Positions 38,389 to 50,311 of a stretch of 64,000 nt of DNA are shown here, piece by piece. The notes under the pieces are model-generated. The model saw only the letters and a program-made list of their open reading frames with translations, did not search any database and was not told the origin of the DNA. How positions within the stretch are numbered: the first letter of the stretch is position 1; the number at the start of each line of letters is the position of its first letter. Source of the DNA: Cladosporium sp. IMV 00045 (taxonomy: Eukaryota > Ascomycota > Dothideomycetes > Cladosporiales > Cladosporiaceae); NCBI GenBank assembly GCA_001931905.2, contig MSJI02000232.1, forward strand, positions 1-64,000. Reading direction: 5' to 3'. Both the position numbers and the translations under genes were made by a program.

Positions 38389-38986
38389 TGCATTTCTTTG
38401 TTTTGGGTGTGGTTGCTGGCAAGGTGTCATATCATAAAGTCTGGAAGCGATGTCATAGTTGTGGATGGGGATCTCGCGGGGAAACAGCTGGGTGGTGAGG
38501 TGGCTTCGGCGGGCTTTGGGAGTTGGAGAGTGGACAACGGCTCTTTGTTTGAAACGCGACAAAGTGTCGATGTGACCCAACAATATTGGTTTCGAAATTG
38601 ACTGTCTATAATCTATATGTGCCTCCTCCCTTTCCGACGCCTATACAACTAATCGCCGCTACGCCTGGCGTCGCCATTGTTCATCCATGGCTTCTTGCAG
38701 CAATCCATTAGATCATTCGATAGAGCTCTTACTCCGATATTCGCTCTGCCTTTCGAGCATTATATAGCTGCCGAATAATCCCATCATCACATTTGATTCC
38801 ACTCTGCCGTTCGAGCGGCCTTTCACGTCCTCGAGCAGCATATAACGTGCTTTGAAGGTGGCAGGTGGTGGCCTCTGTCAGCCCATTTCTCCTCCATCGC
38901 ATGAGACTCATCCAGCATCTGTTTGCTTTGCATCACTGTTCGAATTGAGATCTCGTGGTGTATCTCTGTTGTTCCAACCTCAATGC
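38389..38986. other. Intergenic region SEC20 start / PTC7 stop (B)
   Basis: 598 bp. Holds the SEC20 promoter and PTC7 3' end, and aligns with 55851-56484 with indels. Nothing further seen. Confidence 0.5.
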
Positions 38987-40252
38987 TCAAGTCTTTTCTC
39001 GCTCCCGCTCGCCCACAAATCCAACAACAACGCTGATGTCGTCTCGTTTCCCTCCCTCGATCGCCAGGCCTTCGTCCACTGCCTTTTCCATGAAAGGGCT
39101 CTCGGCGAACGGGTCTTCGGCAATCTGTCTCGCGGCAAGCACGAGCTCTTGCGCCAGAAATTTCATACCATCCGTAGACATGCCTTGAGGTGGGTTGTTC
39201 TCATCTGCATGCATGTCCAGCCATTTGCGGAAAGAACCCAGGACGTTCGCGGAGATCTCGTGCTCCCACAGGTTATCGGTGACACCGTCAGACATTGCGA
39301 GAACGAGGTCGCCTTCCTGCACAGAGACGGTGTCCAAGACCGCGTTCTCTTCCGGGGTGTCTGGCGAATTCGTCCCGAGTTGGCGCGGGCAGTCGAAGTA
39401 GTGCCACTGCTCTTTCGTACTGAACACCACTTTGCCTCCGGCTTCTTCTTGCTCGTCAACAGACCCGTGCCTGTTGCCTTTCACTGCGCCATGGCTTTCA
39501 TCCGGTCTGAGCACTAGCACCTTGCAATCTCCAAGCTGCGTTACATACAGCACCGGCGACTCGCCCTCCCAATGCAGTAATGCCGAACACGCTGTTGTGG
39601 TTCCCAGCCATTCCGTCGGCGGACTCAGCGCCTCCTTCGTGGCCTCATAAGCCTCGGTGAGATACCGCACGGGATCCGGCTTCCCATGTCCCTCCGCCTG
39701 CTCCCCATCCACGCTCACTGCCGTGCTCGCAGCGCCGTATCCATCTTTCTCCGCCGCCGTGGCCCAAAAGTGAATGATGAGCCTGCTCCATAGCGGCGCG
39801 TGCCCTCTTTCTTTCTGCGCCCACGCTCCAACGCCGTCGTTCGCCGCGAGGAAATTCTCCGTGACGAGCATCGCGTCGTCTCCGTTCGTGACACCTAGGA
39901 TCATCTCGCCGTTGACTTTCGGTCGGCGGTCGCGGCTGCGGTTGTGCGTGGAGAGCGGATCCGAGAAAGAGCCTGAAGGTGGAGAGAAGAAGGGCGGTGG
40001 GAATGGTCGAGAGGGCCGTTTCGCCCAACCCGCGTAGCCGGTCAGGAAGTAGAAGGGCGACTTGCTGATCGGTTTGTGGTCTTCGTCCGGAACTGGAGTG
40101 GTGGTGCCGACCTGCGGGGAGCGGTTAGGAGAGCGTTTCTGCTCTTGTTGGGGACGGAATGTATGAAAGGCATGTTGCTGGAGTTTCGTGAGCCGGACTG
40201 TTCGTGTCGTCGCGTATTGTTGTTGGCATGTTAGCCGCCTAGATAGTAGCAT
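38987..40252 (-). CDS. PTC7: Mitochondrial PP2C-type protein phosphatase, Ptc7-like (homeolog B)
   Basis: 421 residues, one exon. The N-terminus (MLLSRRLTCQQQYATTRTVR) is Arg/Ser-rich and nearly acid-free, typical of a mitochondrial targeting sequence. The PP2C metal-binding motifs are in order: NGDDAM (124-129), AANDGVGAW (D139), YVTQLGDCKVLVL, AMSDGVTDNLW (D322) and GGKRDDISVVV (D404-D405). The Ptc7/SpoIIE-like branch is recognised by HYFDCPRQLG ahead of the SDG motif. In yeast, Ptc7 dephosphorylates mitochondrial proteins such as Coq7 and so activates coenzyme Q synthesis. That role is inferred here from the family. It is divergent from the GH16-PAN gene. Confidence 0.9.
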   Translation of the reverse strand: MLLSRRLTCQQQYATTRTVRLTKLQQHAFHTFRPQQEQKRSPNRSPQVGTTTPVPDEDHKPISKSPFYFLTGYAGWAKRPSRPFPPPFFSPPSGSFSDPLSTHNRSRDRRPKVNGEMILGVTNGDDAMLVTENFLAANDGVGAWAQKERGHAPLWSRLIIHFWATAAEKDGYGAASTAVSVDGEQAEGHGKPDPVRYLTEAYEATKEALSPPTEWLGTTTACSALLHWEGESPVLYVTQLGDCKVLVLRPDESHGAVKGNRHGSVDEQEEAGGKVVFSTKEQWHYFDCPRQLGTNSPDTPEENAVLDTVSVQEGDLVLAMSDGVTDNLWEHEISANVLGSFRKWLDMHADENNPPQGMSTDGMKFLAQELVLAARQIAEDPFAESPFMEKAVDEGLAIEGGKRDDISVVVGFVGEREREKT

Positions 40253-41353
40253 GCTGGCAGCTGTGCGCCGGCTACGAGCTGTGGAAGCTCTGCAGCTGTG
40301 TCGGCCTTCTGCGGCTGCATGCCCGGAGCAAAGAGGAAGTGGATGTGAATGCAGCAGTCGAGACTAGCGACAAGGGTTTATGATTGCTTGTTGTCGCATC
40401 GCGGTGTTATCGGTTAGCTGCGAAGCCTGCGATGTTGATAATCTGGTGACGTCCAACGACTCCGCTTCTGGGAGCTGGTGCCCAGCGACTTGCCGAAGTG
40501 CCGTCTCTGTAAATTCACGCGCGTTCAACTTTCTCTTAGTCTTCTGCATCAACAACGCCATTTGATTGTGCCTATATGCTTGACGTCTTATTAACAGTTC
40601 GACATGGCAATGAAACTCGATATCGTTGCTATCGCCGCGCGAGCTATCTTATATTTGCCTTGGTGGGCACATCCGATTCCCGTTGCCAGGAGTGAACACG
40701 ATGGCCGACGAGAAGACTACTAGGAAAGTATTTGGCCTCGCTTCCATTCTGCCTTGTGTGGTGAGAAAAGAAATGTGTTGACGTATTATAATAACGTTAC
40801 ATTGGTTGAACGGCAATAGAAGCAATGCGTCAAACCGAATGCTACTTGATAATACCTACAGCAAGGAACAGATCTAAAGAATAGAAGGAGAGCCAAAATC
40901 TATTCTGTCCTTCTGATGCTAATCATCTGCAGATAGGCAGTGGTAAACAAGGACAATGACATAGATATATGCTCTCATTTCCAACTTCAGCAAAGCAGCA
41001 AAATGCTTTGAACTATTGCAAAAGCTGACAAGACGATCCGTTCTCTCTCTATAGATGTTTTTTTCTGGCATGTTGCCAATACCTGCGAGAGTATCCCAAG
41101 GGCTGGTCTGATTGAAGGTGGCATTCCTCGATCCTAGGCTATGATCCTTGCTTGGTGTTAGCCATGTTAGCCCATCTCACCTGGAATGCTTGTGGCGAAT
41201 AAAGTATCTCTCGGACGGAATGCTGGCGGCTGGACAACAACGCGTCGAGTACGCAATGCCTATCTCGCGGGCCTTGTTCCTTCGAAGATAATCGTCAAAT
41301 CGCTCTCTAATCATTTAGCCATCACCAGCATTTACTCATCGTTTGGCATCACG
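40253..41353. promoter_or_regulatory. Divergent promoter region PTC7 / GH16-PAN gene (B)
   Basis: 1.1 kb with both promoters. The middle (about 40560-41050) is AT-richer and more diverged from A (57751-58794) than the ends. A frame running into the GH16 gene from 41186 has no start-side protein character. No nameable site. Confidence 0.45.
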
Positions 41354-44300
41354 ATGCGGCCCCCGTCGCTCCTTTCGAGGTCGAGCATTGCTGGCTTCTT
41401 TTCTCTACTCCAGATCGCCAAATCGCAGAGTGCTCCTGGAGGGGAATTCTTCAATGGAAATGGAGCTCCTGGCGCTGGCGTGTACACGTTGGTTGATGAC
41501 TACCAACCTTCCTTCTTTTTCGACAAGTTCGAATTCTTCACCGGAGGAGATCCGACGAACGGACATGTCAAATATGTCGACAGGGAAACAGCCGAGCGCA
41601 ACAGCTATGCTCAGACCGGAGAAGGCGCTATCAGGATGAATGCAGACTCAAGCCAGATGTTTCCTCGCGGCGGCCAAGGTCGAAATTCTCTTCGTCTCGT
41701 CAGCAGTAATGCATACACCCATGGTTTGTTCGTCTTCGATGTTGTGCACATGCCAACTGGTTGTGGCACATGGCCAGCGTATTGGCTTCTTGGGAATGGA
41801 CCTGAACCATGGCCAAAATACGGAGAGATTGGTGAGTGGAATTCATATAATCTGGCAGGAATTTCACCTAACTGAGCGAGTACAGACATCATAGAAGGTG
41901 TGCACACCAGCATTGATAATGCCATCTCTCTGCATACGAGCCCCGGATGTATGATTGGCGGCAGTGACCAAACCGCTACGCTTCAGACCTCGAACTGCGA
42001 TGTCAGGGCAAACCAGAACTCTGGCTGTGGATCCAAGCTGTTCAACAGGACGATACCCAACAACTACGGGAAACCTCTCAACGACAATGGCGGAGGTGTT
42101 TATGTCACAGAATGGACATCGAACTACATCAAGCATTGGTTTTTTCCACGCGGCTCTATCCCGTCGAGTATCAGAGATGGAGGTGTGCCGTCTATTTCGC
42201 AATTGGGCCAGCCAACAGTCAACCAACAAGGCCCAGGATGCACCATCGACAACCATTTCCAAAACATGAGCATCATCATAAATACCGATTTTTGCGGTGA
42301 TTACGCCGGGGGTGTCTATCAGGATTGGCCCGAATGTCCACAGAACCCCAATATCAGGGCCTGGGATGCTTGCGTTGATTTCGTGGGCAACAATCCCGAA
42401 GCGTTCACTCAGGCATTCTGGGAAATCAACCGCATCAGAGTCTTCCAGATGCCGGTTGATGCTGAGCCGAGTACCTCGTACTCTACGAGTCTGGCCTCTA
42501 CCATGCCCATGTCTAGCACCAACACCATCGACGCAGGTATGGGCAGATCGACTACATCGCAGGAATCTTCTTCGTACACAGGTGCGCTGTCTTCAACAAA
42601 GACGATGTCCTCACGCACTGGGGTCCCGACTCCTCTCATCTGCCCTCGTTACAACAACACCGTTTGGGAAACCTACAATGGCATTGCATACACCATTGGT
42701 TGCGGCTCTGATTTCACAGGCAGTGCTGAGGGAATGCCAGAAGGTGGCGTCGTCGGTGCCAGCAGCTTTGAAAACTGCATGGAAATCTGCGACGGCCTCC
42801 AACTGTGCATGGGCGTCAGTTTCAGCGGAGGTAATGGCGCGGGTATTTGCTACTTGCATTCTGAGCCAGGCCAGAAGTTCGTCTGGAAAGGAGATGTCAA
42901 TGGTGCGATGAAGGGGTCTTTTCCATCTGCTTCCGTTTCTATGTCCCCAGAAGTCTCTGAGACTTCCAGCGCCGAAGATGAGACGGCAACTTCAATGTCT
43001 GATGACGGTCCTGACCCTACGCCTGCCACGACAACGCCATCTGGTCCAGCCTCAACTTCGACATGCCCAAGCATCGATAAGCAGTTAGTGACAGCGCCTG
43101 ACAACCGAGAATACCGCGCATACTGTTCCTCGGATGGACAAGGTGACGGAGCTTACGATGTTCTGGAGTTCCGCGAGGGCAGCTTCGATGGATGCTTTGG
43201 GTATTGCAATTCGACAGCCCTATGCACCGCTTTCACTTTCGTCATCGGTGATATGGGAGGAGGGTCATGCTTCTTCAAGAGAGGATCACAAAGCTTCAAG
43301 CCAGCTGGCGACAACCTCATCACGTTCATCTTGGTTACTGGAGAAGAACCACCGCCAAGTCCAACAACCCCAGGAACAATCTCCACTGGAAGCTCGGGAG
43401 AATCCTCGTCGATCGATGTTGGGCAATCCCCAACACCCAGTCCCTCGTCCTCTGCCTGTCAGGATGGGTCTGTGGAAAATGGTATGAATGGTAGGAAATA
43501 TACCATTTATTGCGCCCAAGACACTACAGGCGGCTCAGAGACCAACACAGTTTATCCGGATGGGGACTACCATCAGTGCCTCGAGAAATGCGATTCATTG
43601 AGTACGTGCACTGCCTGGTCCTGGGTTCCTTATACGGGAGAGGGAGACAAGGGCGGTGTCTGCTACACGAAGGTAGGTCAACAAAGCAGCGCTCCGTCCA
43701 GCAATGACCAAGCCGTCGCTGGTGTGTTGCAACCGAACAACTCACCCTCATTATCGATATCCAGACCAAGCCCTACGCCAGTCGAACAACCCACAACGAG
43801 CATGGATGGCCCTATTACCGTCATCAATCCCGTTACGACCTCACAATCAGTGGCTACGGCAACTCCATGCCCTTATGCAAATGGCACAGAATTCGTCTCC
43901 TCCTCCGGGAAAGTGTATGAGGTCCTTTGCGGTATGGATGAGCCCACAGACGGCGTGGGTACTGCAGTCATTGAAGGCGACTATGCAACGTGCGTAGAAG
44001 AGTGTGAGAAGTTCAACGGCTGTGTTACCGTCACGTATAGCCCCTTCTTTGGGAACGGTCAGGGATTCTGCGTTTTCAGGAGGACTGTCGGTCCTGTGTC
44101 GCCTACCGATGCAAACGATGTCCATCTGATCCTCATTCCTGGAAAGACTGTCAGACCAACTACTACTACAACGACGACCACACCTTCAGCTTCGTCATCG
44201 CCATCAGGCTCATCGTCCTCATCTGCGCCAATGGGCGTCACCGAAGGGACTTTTTACACTTATTACAGTACCTCAGGAATGCCGGATATGGACAAGACAT

Positions 44301-47300
44301 CCTCCAGCACTGCGTCAACGACTAGTACCCCATCAAGCATGTCTACTAGTTCTCAATCATGGGGCACTGTGATCTATACCTCCATCTGGACATCCAGCAT
44401 GGATGAAGATGAAGATGAATCAACTCCAACTAGCGAATCGACAAGCGGAAGCTCGACTAGTACCTCATCAAGCATGTCTACGAGTTCTCAAAAATGGGGC
44501 ACTGAGATCTATACCTATACCTCCATCTGGACATCGACTTCACCAATGGCTTCTTCTTCCAGCAGCTCAGTCCCAGGTGCCACCCCTTCGACATCATCGT
44601 CTTCGTCTTGGTCCTCAATGTCTTCCTCTTCATCTCGGTCCACCAGCTATGCCACAGGCGCGAATCCCCCGACATCGTCCTCAGGCTCCGGAAGCTGGGC
44701 TTCGACAATGTCGTCAGCATCTACAACTGCAAGTACAAGCTCTCCAATCATTAGCTACGTTACAGCAAGCGCTTCAGCCATCCCAGACGGCAGCCCACAA
44801 TGTGAAAGTACCTTCACAGACCCACTGGGTGTCACATATTTCATCAAATGTAAGACGGACTCCACGGAAATGTCCTTCCGCACCGTGCCAGTCGTCAGCG
44901 GCGGATTTGGCTCCTGCTTTGGAGCTTGCGATAACACTCAAGGCTGCAATGGCTTTACTTTTGTTGGCGAGGATACCGGCTTCTGCTACCTCAAGGGAAG
45001 CCCGGGAACTTGGATTCCAAAGGATCGCAACAACTATATCACTGCCTTCAAGATCGATGCAATTGGCTACTCTATAACCTCTCGACAAGTCATTACCAAT
45101 TTCGGGGTGTCCAGCACGTCATCCAGCATCTCGGGCAGCTCGCATTCATCGTCTGTCTCTATGTCTGGAAGCTCATCACCGAGGGCATCTACGTCTTCTT
45201 CCTCTTCAGGAAGCATGAGTCTCAGCAGGAGCACCAGCAGCAGTAGCCTAGCAAGCAGCGGCAGCACCATGAGTAGCCGCATGAGTACAAGCAGCAGCAC
45301 TACCAGTAGCAGCAGGATGTCAAGCACGTCATGGGCGCCCCCTCCTCCTTGTCCAACCTCCACTTCTTACTATTGCATGGAAAACAACCAGCAAACGACA
45401 TGCTCGGCAGCGGGCACCAACTATGCGGTTCAGTGCGGCATTCTGTACCAAGGTACCGAGATCGATACGTCGAACATCAATTGGATGCCTGGAGGCGGTG
45501 GCGACACGAGGCTCATCTCAAAGCTAGTCAAGAAGGCAACCGTCCCTGATTTCCAGACATGTCAGAACCTTTGCAGCACAACAGCTGGCTGCAAAGCTTT
45601 CAACTTCGTCGAGACCGACTGCACGCTCTTCAGCTCTGTGTCTGGCTATACTTATGCGCCAGGCGCTGTTGGTGGTACGGTATACACTCAAGGAGAAGCT
45701 CCCCCGACTCCGATCGATCCGGCACCTACTTGTCCCGGCAGTGGAGGCAAGACATTCACGGACAGCTTGGGAGTCAGGTACAACATCGTTTGTGGCACGG
45801 ATTATGCTGGCGGTGATCTCCCTACAGCACCAATCGGCGGAAATGGCTTGCAAGACTGTTTGCCGATTTGTGACTTGAATGATCTGTGTGCGGGCGCAAC
45901 TTTCAACAGTGATGACCGGCTTTGTCGATTCAAGTCTTCTGTCAATGGCACCCAGACTCCCAACAACAGCCTCATTGTTGCTTTGAGGATAGGAGGAGCG
46001 CCTGCTTACCCAGACTCAAGCTCTGTGCCTCCAACTACGGTGACCACTACGCTTCTTCCAACTTCTACGCTTTGTAAGTTCTTGCTGAAACACTCGATGT
46101 CGATATATCATGCATTTACTGACAGATTCTAGCCCTCTCTTCTGGAGCAACCGTGACAGTTCCGCCGTCGTCGTCTATAGGAAGGGTCACAGTCTCAAGC
46201 ACTATCGAAATCACAGCTCCGACTGGCGGCAGTTTCACCAGCGTCCCCAGCGGCTCTTTCTACGTCTACCCCACATCATCAACCACGGCTGGAGGAAGCA
46301 GTGCATGTGAAGGTGCTTCGATCTGCTTCACCTGCGATCTCACGCCTGTCGTCCTGCCTACAGACGGAGGTAGCGGATGCGGTCCTACTGGCTCATACCT
46401 GACTTCTCCAACTGGCAATTATAATCCCACATGTGCAGCACGCCCACCTCGCACTGGCACAACGACAATTTTCACGACTCGTACCGTGACCAGCTGCGAG
46501 CCGCAGCCAAAGTGTCCCAATTCTGGATACTCGATTTACACTGGTCCTTCGCGGTCCGGACAGGTCATTGTTACCACGACCGACAAGAATGGAGGTTCTT
46601 ATGTTTATACTCAAGTCCCTGCTACAATAACTCCTTCTCCTACCCTGCCAGGAGGTGGTGGAGGTGGCGGAGGAGGTTCAGGGACTGGCCCAGGAAATGG
46701 CCCGGGAACTGGGCCTGAGACTGGGCCTGGGACTGGGCCTGGGACTGGACCGGGAACTGGACCTGGCACAGGACCTGGCACAGGACCTGGCACAGGCCCG
46801 GGAACAGGCCCGGGAACAGGCCCGGGAACAGGCCCAGGCACTGCTGCACCCACCAGTGTTGGTCCAGTAAATGCCAATCCATCATGCCCGGCGAATGACG
46901 GTCAAATCTTTGTAGCAGCCATGGGTATGCTCTACCAGGTCTCCTGCGGCGTCGAGCTCGCAGGCGAGACCCTTGAGACGCAGACACAAGACAAGTTCAG
47001 TGGATGTATGGCCGCTTGCGACATGTACAACACTTTGACGTTCTACTTGGGCAGCCAGTGTCTGGGCATAAATTATTACATCTCGAGAGCCACGGACAAC
47101 TGCGTGCTCGTGGGTGGCACCATTACAACTAGGCCTGCCTATGGTGCGGCTTGCGCTCGACTCGTCACACCGCACGGTGGAGGTGGAAATGGTACTGTTA
47201 CCGGTCCTGGCGAATATGGAAGTATGACTGGGCCTGGCACCGGGCCGGGAACAGGACCAGGCACAGGACCAGGCACAGGACCAGGCACAGGTCCTGGACC

Positions 47301-48384
47301 AACCCAGACCGAAACCACGACGACGACTCAAATCTCTTTGGTGCCTTCAACAATTTACAGCATCAGCACCGCAGTAAGCACCTACGTCTCAAACGGCATT
47401 TCCTACGCAACGTCCTACGGCGTAACAACTGCAATCAGCGTGAGCTACGTCCCTGCATCAACTCAGACGGTCACTACAACGACGACGCGGTACGTCCCCT
47501 CGACGATCTACAGCGTGAGCACCGCTGTGAGCACATACGTCTCCAATGGCGTCTCGTACGTCACTTCCTACGGAGTCTCCACGGCCGTGAGCATCAGCCT
47601 CGTTCCCGCGCCGACGCAAACCGTCACGACGACCACTTACATCCCGTCGACGATCTACGAGATTCGGACAACAGTCAGCACTTACGTTTCCAACGGAATC
47701 TCCTACGTGACCTCCTACGGCGTCAAAACGGCGGTCAGCGTGTCTTTCGTGCCTGCCTCGACAAACACAGTCACGACGACCCTCGTTTCAATTAGCGTGA
47801 GCAATGTCTCCGGCCCAACTGTGACCGTCGGCGGACCAGGCACGGGACCAGGTACGGGGCCCGGAACTGGACCTGGAAATGGACCTGGAACTGGACCAGG
47901 CACGGGACCCGGTGGTGGATACGGCAGCGGCGGCGGCGGAGGAGGCACAGTGACCGTGACCGAAACTCCCACAGGCCCCAACACTTACGGACCGGGCGGA
48001 ACGTATGGGGCGGATGGACCACAAGTCGTGACGATCACAGCAGGCGGAGGAAACTTCATCACTGTGACTTTGAACAATGGAGGATCGGGCAACGTGACGG
48101 CCACAACGACGGTTTACGTGACGCGCACGGTTGCGCCTTCGTCCAAGAGCAGCAGCTTCACTTGCCGGACGTACGCTACGAATTACCTCAATATCCCTCT
48201 GGGTAGCGAGGCGAGTGGTATTGTCAAGCAGAAGAAGATTAAGAAGAGGAGTATCTTTGATGCAGAAGTGGTTCTTGAGCAGAATGATCTTGCTCCGAGG
48301 CCGGGTGATTTGCCTCAGCTTTGGTATAAGGAGGTGGAGGACGGTGAGGAGGTGCTGGGTTCGATCCAGGAAATCTTGGAGTAG
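41354..48384 (+). CDS. Secreted GH16 glucanase-like protein with eight PAN/Apple-like modules (homeolog B)
   Basis: Three exons: 41354-41831, 41886-46073 and 46133-48384, with introns of 54 bp (GTGAGT...ACAG) and 59 bp (GTAAGT...CTAG). They encode 2305 residues. A signal peptide (about 1-26, MRPPSLLSRSSIAGFFSLLQ) leads into a GH16 domain of about 300 residues whose active-site motif is E158-I-D160-I-I-E163. This is the laminarinase/endo-1,3(4)-beta-glucanase class. Eight Cys-rich modules of about 75 residues follow, starting near residues 411, 552, 684, 820, 1131, 1314, 1441 and 1806. Each has the YxIxC...C...C...C...FC pattern of PAN_4/Apple domains, which bind carbohydrate or protein. They are joined by Ser/Thr-rich, probably O-glycosylated linkers and Gly-Thr-Gly-Pro arrays. 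Near the end is a dibasic site, KIKKR|SIF (K2259-R2261). No GPI signal is seen. It is likely a cell-wall or matrix protein that acts on or binds beta-glucan. Confidence 0.85.
46680..46840. repeat. 12-bp minisatellite coding for (GTGP)n, array 1
   Basis: About thirteen tandem units of a 12-bp word (GGGACTGGGCCT and variants) encode Gly-Thr-Gly-Pro repeats in the third exon of the GH16-PAN gene. Two shorter arrays of the same word lie at about 47227-47300 and 47832-47912. Such arrays usually vary in copy number. Confidence 0.9.
47341..47787. repeat. Three tandem ~50-residue units in the GH16-PAN protein
   Basis: Units start at 47341, 47494 and 47641 (153 and 147 bp apart). Each encodes VPSTIY or IPSTIY, then a TAVSTYVSNGISY-type core, a TSYGV segment, SVSxVPAxT and a Thr run. 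The DNA of the units is diverged, so the triplication is old. It lies between the second and third GTGP arrays. Confidence 0.85.
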
Positions 48385-48563
48385 GGACGCGGTTCTTCAC
48401 AAATTGGCTAGGTGCTTTGCTACATCTTGGGCGTTGGTTTGCTTGAGCAGGGGTGGTCTGGTATTTGTAGATTGTCGGTAGCATCTAGCAGTAATTCAAG
48501 TTTGGTTTCTTTCAAGTTTGGTTTCATTGGTTTTACAAATGCTGTTCTAATATACATTCATGA
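48385..48563. other. Convergent spacer GH16-PAN / MPH1
   Basis: Only 179 bp separates the two stop codons. It holds both 3' ends and no gene. Confidence 0.5.
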
Positions 48564-50311
48564 TCATTCATCGCTGTCGCTTTCTTGCACAACACGCCGC
48601 TTTTTAGCTCGACCGGCCATTGCATGTGTGTCTTCCATGTCAGAAATCACAACGTCTTCGTCCTCATCGTCAATATTGACTACAGTACGCGGAGCTCTCG
48701 GTGTGTCATCATCATCCTCCTCCACGTCATCCTCGACCATGTCGTCTGACTCCATCTGAATAGGAGCTTGCTTCGCTCGAGGTTTAAGCCGACCGCCTCT
48801 CTTTGCCGGTTTGCCAAAGTTCTGCGTATCGGGCAAGGAGGACGAAAACGTCTCGATGGGATCATCGCTCTTCGCTACGAAATCATCGAGCTCGCTGTCT
48901 GCCTGCTCCTCTTCCTCCTCACCACTTGTGTCGTGTGAGCCCAAGTCGATGCCCTGTGTGCCAATTCGCATGTCTGCCGGCGTTGGCTCAGGGCTTGACT
49001 CTTCCCCTTCCATGGCATCGGACCCGTAGGCGGTTTGACGTGGCGCAGGTCGCTTCTTTGGTTGGCGGCCGCGAGGAGTCTTAGCTTTCGGTGCTGATTT
49101 TGCTATGGGAGCCTCTGGAAGCTCGTTCTCTGCGAGATCGTTCTCGGCGCCATCTGCGATGATTGCTCGGTTCACCAGTCGTGCTCGGAAACCAGTCAAG
49201 TCTTTCAGGTCCTCGTGGTCCAGGAGATCTTTCATCTTGTTGACACGTTCCTCGTCTATGTCACGTATGATTTGCATGGCTTTCGACACATTCACAGCAG
49301 CTCTGCCATGAGCGACGTACTTGTGTCCTCCAAGCTGTCGAAATGATGCCGGAAACCTAGAAGGATCGGGAGCCTGTATCACCTGGTTCTCGCCGCCGTC
49401 ATTTGTCGACGCATACTTTCGTTCCAGTTCACGCTGTTGCTCTCTACTAAGGAGAACATCATCAATGAAAGGTATCTGTGCTGGTTCGGGCACAGGTGAG
49501 GCCGCTTTTGCCTTGGTCTTTGCCGGCGTTTTCTTCTTTGCTGCTGCTGTCTGCTTGGGTGCTTGTGCACTTTCGCCTTCTTCCACATCCGAATCCATAC
49601 GGCTCGCACTCACGAAGCCCGTCCGAACGTTGTCTGGCATGTGGAATTTCTTGGGTGGTTTCTTGACCTTGCCCTTGCCCTTCCGTTTGCGGTTCTTTTC
49701 ATTCAGATCACCAGGTTGTGTGTTCTCTGTCGGGATATCAATGATACGCTTGTCGACCACGGGCTTCACCTCTTTCGGCAAGATGCGAGGGCTCTGGTCA
49801 TCGCGGTAACTGTATTTTGTATCATCGGCGATACTCTTCTGAATCCATGCGTAGTTGTCTTGAGCTTTGGCATAGTCGTTCTCCTCTTTGCCGCGCATCA
49901 GAAGCAGTTGGACTCTGCCGACGCGCTTGCGTCCAGTACGTCCAATTCGCTGGAGCATTCTGACTGGAGATGCAGAGGCATCATAGCAAACAATGAGGTC
50001 GACGTCACCAATGTCCAGACCCTCTTCACCGATCGAGGTCGCTACAAGAGTGTTGAACTTTCCGGCCTTGAAGTTTTGAATCACTTCGTTTTGCTTCTTC
50101 TGATTCATGCCTTCTGAAGATTTCGAGCTTGCTTGTCCTACGAACTCCTGGGGACGGATCATAGGTTCGTTTCGTTTGAGCACTCTGCAGATATCCTGTG
50201 TGCTGTCACGGTAAGAGGCAAACACCATGATTCTGGTCGGTCGGGGTGGAGGACCAGGGCCCTCGCGGCCTTCTCCAGCATCCAGAAAGTGGTTGAGAAC
50301 CACTTCACGGA
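48564..50311 (-). CDS. MPH1: Mph1/FANCM-type DNA helicase, C-terminal part (cut by gap)
   Basis: 581 codons plus stop are present; the 5' part runs into the N gap and the DEAH half of the motor is missing from the window. The visible N-terminal part is the second RecA-like helicase domain. It has IMVFASYRDS, a GMNQKKQ segment, LVATSIGEEGLDIGDVDLIV (motif V) and SPVRMLQRIGRTGR (motif VI), the signature of the FANCM/Mph1/Hef group. The rest is a long charged tail with Lys-rich and acidic runs (EEEEEQADSELDD, VEDDVEEDDDD) ending in VVQESDSDE, plus RQLGGHKYVAHGRA, which resembles the tail of fungal Mph1. Mph1 is a 3'-5' helicase that remodels replication forks and D-loops and acts in crosslink repair. 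The homeolog A copy would lie right of base 64000. Confidence 0.9.

Noticed and set aside
46611..46877. Minus-strand Pro-Val-Pro-Gly repeat frame
   Set aside because: It is the complement of the GTGP minisatellite in the GH16-PAN gene.
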